64,000 bases of DNA from Antedon mediterranea. Taxonomy: Eukaryota > Echinodermata > Crinoidea > Comatulida > Antedonidae. The stretch is from the NCBI RefSeq assembly GCF_964355755.1, contig NC_092675.1:14337312-14401311 (forward strand), written 5' to 3'. Positions 58,521 to 64,000 of the stretch are shown in pieces (position 1 is the stretch's first letter; every line of letters starts with the position of its first letter). The notes below the pieces were generated by a model. The model did not search any database and was not told the origin of the DNA. It saw only the letters and a program-made list of their open reading frames with translations. The translations under genes were made by a program, and so were the position numbers.

Positions 58521-60049
58521 GATCTTTGCGTGTTATTTAACTCCTGTATGATGTTTTTATAATTTATTTCTACAAAAAGAATTTTGAATTTGTTAAATGT
58601 AATTGCAAACACACATAATAAATGATTGTGATTAAAAATATTCTGTTTACTTCTTTTTATTTTAAACAGTAGGTAATGTAAAGTTATATTTTATATATAA
58701 TAAGTAATATTACAAAAATAAACATACACAATGTATAAAGCATAGATTTATTAAATTTAAATACAATTTTTTTTTATTTCAAAATGAATTTCATATTCTA
58801 CGTGTTTTCAATTTTAAATCTTTTAAGAAAGACACAATACGTACTGCTAAAAAAAACACGCACACAAAAGAGAACAAATTTGAGACGCACGATTAGTCTG
58901 GGCTCCAGACGGAGTTTTGTAAAAATATAAATATTTTTGCACATATGGCGTTTCATACGTGTATTACTTGAGTTTGGATACTCCGTCTGGGGAAACACGC
59001 ATAAGTCACGTGGTTTGACACCAAGAATTCTTGGTGCATAAATTATCCAGTTGACTAGTTTCAGCCGCATGCCATTGGCTACTCACTCGTACGTCGTTTT
59101 AATATTCATATTTCAGAATTTCAAAGACTCAAAGTCTAAGACGATGCGCATGCGCTATGTTACGTTTAGACAATGTGTACTTGGGTACATTGATGAAAGT
59201 TTTTGAAAGCTAAAAATGATTTTATATGCCTAGTAGTCTGGTAAACATTTGATGAGATTTTTCCCAAGAACATGAAAACTCGTCGTGATATGATAGGCTA
59301 GTTCTCCGCAAAATCAAACATTGAATGGATCATTTATTATGCGGAGAAAATTTGATTTAATTCCCACCCAGACCCTGTCCTGTTCTGTGTGGTGGTGTAG
59401 CCCTGTTGTGTGCCGGTCGGTGGTGGTTGTACCTTATTGGCGTTTTATTTGGAAAGTCATACGTACGAGTTGAGTAGCCCTACGAACCCGCCTACGAAGG
59501 AGGCCTAGGCCAGAACAATTATTAAACAAAACAACTTGGCAACACGATTTTATATTTCAACAGTTGTTCAGTCTCGATCGTACGTTCAGCACACTGTACG
59601 TACGTACTCGATCTTTTTCATTTTGAAACAAAATGATCATTGGTTAATTCGAAATCCATATTTACATACCGCCCGCCCCATATAGCCAAATACGGTATGA
59701 TAACCTACGTCATTCTTATCGGATGTTGGCGGTTTGCAAATCAATTTCTATACGTGTTTCACAAGTCTCTATTTTCAGACAAAAATGGCGGTCGAAATAA
59801 AAACAAATAAATAAAAAAAAAAGACAATAAATACAGACTTGGGGCAAGTCTAACGCACGATATGTAACGACGCTTTCAATAAGAATGCATATTATAAATG
59901 TATTTTACAAAATTTATAAAGTAAAGGTAATATTGAGAAATATATATTTTAGATAACTTATAACACGTCTAAAATTAATTAGAGAGATCAATACAATATG
60001 GTGATTATATTAATTTGTTTTGATGACTAGAAGAAACATCTGAAGACAT
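58521..60049. other. No gene assigned
   Basis: A 90-codon - frame at 58798-59070 lies over an inverted pair (CTCCAGACGGAGT near 58908; ACTCCGTCTGG near 58980) and is unrecognised. No other support for coding. Confidence 0.45.
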
Positions 60050-60620
60050 TCAACGAAAAGCAAGCGTTAACACCATACCAGTAACTAAGAATGCTACTAC
60101 TCTGAAAAAAGCATCTCCCTTCCTACACAGAAACAAATTCTGAACGAAAAAAAAAAAAAATTAAAATAATTAGTAAACGAAACACGCGCATTATTAATAA
60201 AATAAATAATTTAAGAATATTTGTTAAACTACCCACGAACAAAAAAAAAAGAAACATACTAACCGATTCATCGTCCCTACAAAGTTCAAATAACGAAAAT
60301 TTTTCCTTGAAAAATCCACAGGAGACACGTTTTACATTTTCTAACTGCAATTCAGTGTCACATTGTGTCGCAACACATGTACATAAAACGAGTCCTGTCA
60401 CAAGTCTACCGACGTTTATTTTTCTATCGCTCATCATTTGTTCTAATACATAATACAGCGATTCCGAAGAAATATCTTTACACAATTCTAACACATTAAA
60501 ATTGTTTTCCAACTCTTTACAAGCACGAATAGTACTCTGGAGGATGGGTGAATAAAAAACAACTAACCCCGTCATTTTATATTCAATGTATGCTAAAACT
60601 ACTTCCTCTAAATCAACCAT
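60050..60620 (-). CDS. Bcl-2-like protein, two exons
   Basis: Exon 1 is 60620-60264 from ATG 60620 (a longer frame starts at a TTG and is not used). The intron is 60263-60140 with donor GTTAGTA and a polypyrimidine-CAG acceptor. Exon 2 is 60139-60050, ending TGA; total 148 residues. The protein starts VDLEEVVLAYIEYKMTG, a good BH4-type helix. A weak BH3-like TIRACKELENN follows, then KINVGRLVTGLVLCTCVA, a clear BH1 (N-x-G-R). The spliced C terminus AFFRVVAFLVTGMVLTLAFR is a tail-anchor membrane helix. Bcl-2 proteins bind pro-apoptotic BH3 proteins at mitochondrial or ER membranes. It is short, as viral Bcl-2 homologues often are, and lies among Maverick-like fragments; adintoviruses are known to carry such genes. 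A host gene is the alternative. Confidence 0.7.
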
Positions 60621-60632
60621 AACGCTCGACAA

Positions 60633-61200
60633 AACAAATGATAATGGATGTAATTACCAAGAAAGTTACAACTTAAACCTTTATTTTTGATTTTAAAAAG
60701 AAGTTGAAACATAGAAACTAATTTTGTCAGGAAATGTGTTTTTATTATTTATGTGATTTATTTGTGTTTTGAAAGTTACAACATTAACATTTAATTTGGT
60801 AAAAAAATGTGAATATACGGAGCCGATTTTAATTTGTAATCCTTAGTATAGTGAGAGATTTTATAAACAACAAAAGAGCGAACGGAAATTAATGATTGCA
60901 GATTAGACATATAGAAATGGATTGAAATTGGAAATCTACATGATCAAAGAAAAGAAACCCATTGTTTCGACAGAAGCTAATGCCATTTACAAAGGATGAC
61001 ACTGTTTGAATAGAGTAAATACCGTATAACATAATTAAATTTTGTCAAGATAGTTGTCAAAAATAAATAAAATATATTATACTGAATTTACTTTGTACAT
61101 TTATTTAATTTAGGCCGTAATTAGGTTTGTTGTTCATTTTATGATTGTGACAAAAAAAATACATACTAATAAAACACAACCCATCCTGCGATAGCGTTCA
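60633..61200. other. No gene seen
   Basis: Upstream region of the Bcl-2-like gene and AT-rich sequence. No clear TATA box recognised. Confidence 0.5.
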
Positions 61201-61202
61201 CA

Positions 61203-62037
61203 ATGGAAACTGCCGTGAACAATTCAATCCTTTTCCTAGGAATGCTGATAACTAAAGATTTGGAAAAATTGCAAACACGGGTTTACAGAAAGCCAACAGA
61301 CACAGGCTTATTGCTACACTACAATAGTCACGTTGACAACAAGTATAAAAGGTCACTTATTATAACTATGTTAAATCGGGCTTACAAACTATCGTCGACT
61401 CACCAGCTTTTTAATGATGAATGTGAAATTCTAAGGAAGATTTTTAAGCGTCTGAAATATTCAGATGAACTAATAACAACAACCATACAGAACTTTAAAC
61501 CAGCAGAGAGCAATAACAACACTGCAGAAGATGAAACAGATCTATCCGAAATACCAGTTCGAATCATCCTGCCATTCAAAGACCAGAAATCTGCGAACTC
61601 CGTCAAGCGACAACTATGCCAACTAAGTCACAAGATAAACAAAAACATTGTCCCTGTATTCATAAGTAAAAAAGTTAAAGATAACATTAGGAAAGTCGAA
61701 ACGAAACCAACTATTATAAGTCAACAATGTGTTGTGTATACATTTAAATGTGACTTGTGCGATGCAAGTTATGTTGGATAAATAATAATAATAATAATAA
61801 TATACATGCCGACACCTCTGCCAACGCATTGTTGAACATAGTAGATGCTTAATAGGACAGCATTTGAAGGATCATAACGTGATTGTTAATCCCAGTAAAA
61901 TTAATTCATGTTTTAGTATACTTAGGAAATGCAAAAACAAATTTGACTGTCTTATCTATGAAATGTTGTATATCAGACAATTAAAACCTAGTCTGAATAA
62001 ACAAAGTGACTCTGTAAAAGCTAAGCTTTTCATTTGA
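61203..62037 (+). pseudogene. Penelope-like element: RT end and GIY-YIG endonuclease
   Basis: The first frame (61203-61781) has VYRKPTDTGLLLHYNSHVD and NRAYKLSSTHQLFNDEC, the RT thumb region of Penelope-like elements. It then has the linker and VVYTFKCDLCDASYVG, which opens the GIY-YIG nuclease. A (TAA)n tract (61780-61803) breaks the frame. The nuclease continues in another frame (61807-62037) with CRHLCQRIVEHSR, IGQHLKDHN and FDCLIYEMLYIRQLKPSLN, then TGA. The RT palm and fingers are missing (5' truncation). Confidence 0.85.
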
Positions 62038-62124
62038 CAGGATGTTAGACAATAGGTCTTTTGTTATTTAAACTTTGACCCTTGGCTTGTGCTACTTAAT
62101 TAGTTGTTGTTTTATATTTTATTC

Positions 62125-62170
62125 ATTGGACTTGAAAATGACCCCATGATGGAGTCGAAACGTCGTTCTC
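62125..62170 (+). ncRNA. Degenerate hammerhead-ribozyme-like motif
   Basis: GACCCCATGATGGAGTC forms a small stem-loop directly followed by GAAACGTC, as in the hammerheads known from Penelope-like elements. The CUGANGA half is decayed (TTGAAAAT). Probably no longer a ribozyme. Confidence 0.35.
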
Positions 62171-62289
62171 TTTTAAGCGTTATTTTTATATTATGTATAT
62201 AAAAAAAGTAAACAAAAAATAATGATTCAGTGTTATAATTTTATTTACCTGTCATTATGTTAATAAAACATATTCTAAATTTAATTTAT

Positions 62290-62560
62290 GTCATGTTAGA
62301 TATATTTTCAAGGACATTTTGTTACATAAAAAAAAAATTTGTAAAGAAATTTGTTACATAAGATAATTTTTTTAAGAAGTTTGTTTCATAAAAATATTTG
62401 TGTAGATAAATTTGTAACATAAAAATAATTTTGTAAAGAAATTTGTTACATAAATTTATTTTTTACAAGAAGTTTGTAACAGAAAATTATTTGGCAAAGA
62501 ATTAGTTACATACGTTTCATTTTATCAAACGTATGTAACAAAAAATTATGTTGTTGAAAA
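62290..62560. repeat. TTTGTTACATAAA short repeats
   Basis: Loose tandem units of 30-45 bp, each TTTGT(T/A)ACATAAAA. ACATACGTTTCATTTTATCA at about 62506 pairs with the following AAACGTATGTAAC. Similar motifs recur at 62820-62960. Confidence 0.65.
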
Positions 62561-63019
62561 AAATATTTTGTAATTCACTCCATTTGCTCAGTAGTTTGTT
62601 TAAGTTGTTAAGTCTTGTTTGTGTAATATTCTTGTAAATAAAAGAATTTATTTTTAACCTTTGTAATTATTTTGTAAATATCATTTATGCATTTTTTTTT
62701 TCGTAAATAATTGAATTTATTTATACTTTTTGTATGGGAATCAATATTTGTTTATAAATTTAATTGTGATTATAGATTTCTTCTTTATTTAGTATGTCGA
62801 TTAATTTAAGATTCAGAAACATGTTACACAAGAAACCAAAATTGTCATGAAATTCGTTACATAAAAAATAATTTATCAAGAATCTTTTTTTACATAAATT
62901 TAATTTTATCATTAATTTTGTTATAAAATTTATTTTGTCATTAAATTTGTTACATAAAAAATAGTTGTTTCATAATTCTTGTTCCTTTTGTTCAGTACTT
63001 ATATGAAAATTCAAGTTAA

Positions 63020-63121
63020 GAACGCAATGACAATGACTGGGCGTTTATCGTGATTAACGGACCGCTTTCCTCCGGTAAATCGGTATTTGTTAACAATCTT
63101 TTAGAGAATAATTACAGTTAG
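63020..63121 (+). pseudogene. P-loop (Walker A) fragment of a packaging-type ATPase
   Basis: 33 codons between stops: DNDWAFIVINGPLSSGKSVF then VNNLLENN. GPLSSGKS is a textbook Walker A preceded by a hydrophobic strand, as in FtsK/HerA-type genome-packaging ATPases of Maverick-like elements. No Walker B is in view. Family assignment is inferred from neighbours. Confidence 0.5.
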
Positions 63122-63621
63122 AATGTCATAAAGGGTAAATCGGTATTCTTTAAAGAATTAGGCCTATAAAACAATTAAATTGTCGAGTTGCTTGACGTTA
63201 GAGAAATAAATGTTGTTTGTGTTTACATGTGTGTCATAGTAGAGAATGAATTATAAAACCATTACATTGTCGAGTTTCTTGACGTTAGAGAAGTAAATGC
63301 TGTTTGTGTTTACATGCGTATCGTAGTAGAGTTTGTAATTACGTTTTTTTACACAACTGTCGGCAAGATATAATACATTTATATTGAAAAAAACGTAATT
63401 ACAAACTCTACTATGACACGCATGTAAACACAAACAGTATTTACTTCTCTTACGTCAAGAAATTCGACAATGTAATGGTTTTATAATTCATTCTCTACTA
63501 TGACACACATGTAAACACAAACAACATTTACTTCTCTAACGTCAAGCAACTCGACAATTTAATTGTTTTATAGGCCTAATTCATTATAGAATACCGATTT
63601 ACCCTTTATGACATTCTAACT

Positions 63622-63815
63622 GTAATTATAGCAGTAAAGGTGTAAACATCTAGCTTTCACCATTGTGTTATTTACTAACATCGAAAACATCCAATGTATA
63701 AGTAAACCCTTCTTATAACTTATGTCAGATGTTGCAGTAATTAGTTCCGTAAACTAAGTTTGATATTCGCCATAACACTATGTCATATCATCAAACGACT
63801 TGTCAAAGTAATTAT
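63622..63815. mobile_element. 186-bp block present in only one palindrome arm
   Basis: The right arm has an extra block flanked by GTAATTAT at 63622-63629 and 63808-63815; the left arm has one GTAATTAT. This fits an insertion with an 8-bp target duplication (hAT-like size) or a deletion between the repeats in the left arm. Confidence 0.6.
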
Positions 63816-63905
63816 TCTCTAAAAGATTGTTAACAAATACCGATTTACCGGAGGAAAGCGGTCCGTTAATCACGCTAAACGCTCAGTCATTGTCATTGCG
63901 TTCTT
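63816..63905 (-). pseudogene. Second copy of the ATPase P-loop fragment
   Basis: Mirror copy of 63020-63121 on -. The Trp codon of the left arm is TGA here and one Ile is Ser, but INGPLSSGKSVF is kept. Confidence 0.5.
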
Positions 63906-64000
63906 AACTTGAATTTTCATATAAGTACTGAACAAAAGGAACAAGAATTATGAAACAACTATTTTTTATGTAACAAATTTAATGACAAAATAAATTTTAT

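Larger units (their letters stand above)
62933..64000. repeat. Large palindrome, right arm running off the window
   Basis: The left arm 62933-63350 is the reverse complement of 63387-64000, apart from a 186-bp extra block in the right arm. The spacer is 36 nt (63351-63386). Each arm contains two 84-bp tandem units (TTGTCGAGTTGCTTGACGTT type) and the ATPase P-loop fragment. Confidence 0.9.

Noticed and set aside
58798-59070. 90-codon - frame
   Set aside because: Crosses an inverted pair of sequences, has no motif I recognise and no flanking signals; left unannotated as a gene.

Overview
The window reads as intron-poor, AT-rich accessory DNA of an animal nuclear genome. There are spliced coding fragments, GT-AG introns, non-LTR and Penelope-type retroelements, Ty3/Gypsy elements and long tandem repeats, and no bacterial operon structure. 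The palindromic octamer TAGGCCTA is scattered almost throughout. Together with a Mag/SURL-like Gypsy element, a Transib relic and a DIRS-like element, this makes a marine invertebrate, possibly an echinoderm, the best guess. The organism itself is an inference. No clear housekeeping gene was found; nearly everything recognisable is mobile or virus-derived.

1-7.8 kb holds repeats (a long-inverted-repeat element also present at 49.2-50.7 kb, 150-bp and 88-bp tandem arrays, an inverted-repeat relic) and an ACGTCGA-rich minisatellite. 7820-20810 is one PIF/Harbinger DNA transposon inserted in that minisatellite. It carries a broken DDE transposase on + and a broken MADF/Myb-like partner on -, and each gene appears to have an exon inside an intron of the other. 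A young 8.4-kb Ty3/Gypsy retrotransposon (10695-19088, identical LTRs, intact gag and pol) sits inside it. 21.9-25.4 kb holds an inverted minisatellite and a second, truncated Harbinger-type transposase. 25390-28010 is a Transib relic with V(D)J-signal-like ends (CACAGTG, 23-bp spacer, CCAAAAGTC) and a 5-bp CGTCG duplication.

30.1-33.2 kb is a minisatellite split by a 1655-bp element with clean terminal inverted repeats. 33.3-39.96 kb is a decayed DIRS-like tyrosine-recombinase retroelement whose recombinase is split by a 3.7-kb insertion carrying an unrecognised multi-exon gene. 40.5-41.9 kb is a 5'-truncated L1-like LINE. 42.6-46.1 kb is tandem and inverted repeat.

46.4-64.0 kb looks like the wreck of a Maverick/Polinton (adintovirus-like) element. 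It has an acidic protein gene with SUMO-interaction-like motifs, broken by a 4.8-kb DNA element and by a Mag-type Gypsy element (51775-57390, TSD CTACC) that itself contains a LINE. It also has a Maverick integrase fragment, a probable PolB tail, an apparently intact two-exon Bcl-2-like gene (60050-60620), a Penelope-like retroelement, and a large palindrome whose two arms each carry the P-loop of a packaging-type ATPase. Assignment of these scattered pieces to one provirus is inference; the individual integrase and Bcl-2 calls rest on visible motifs.
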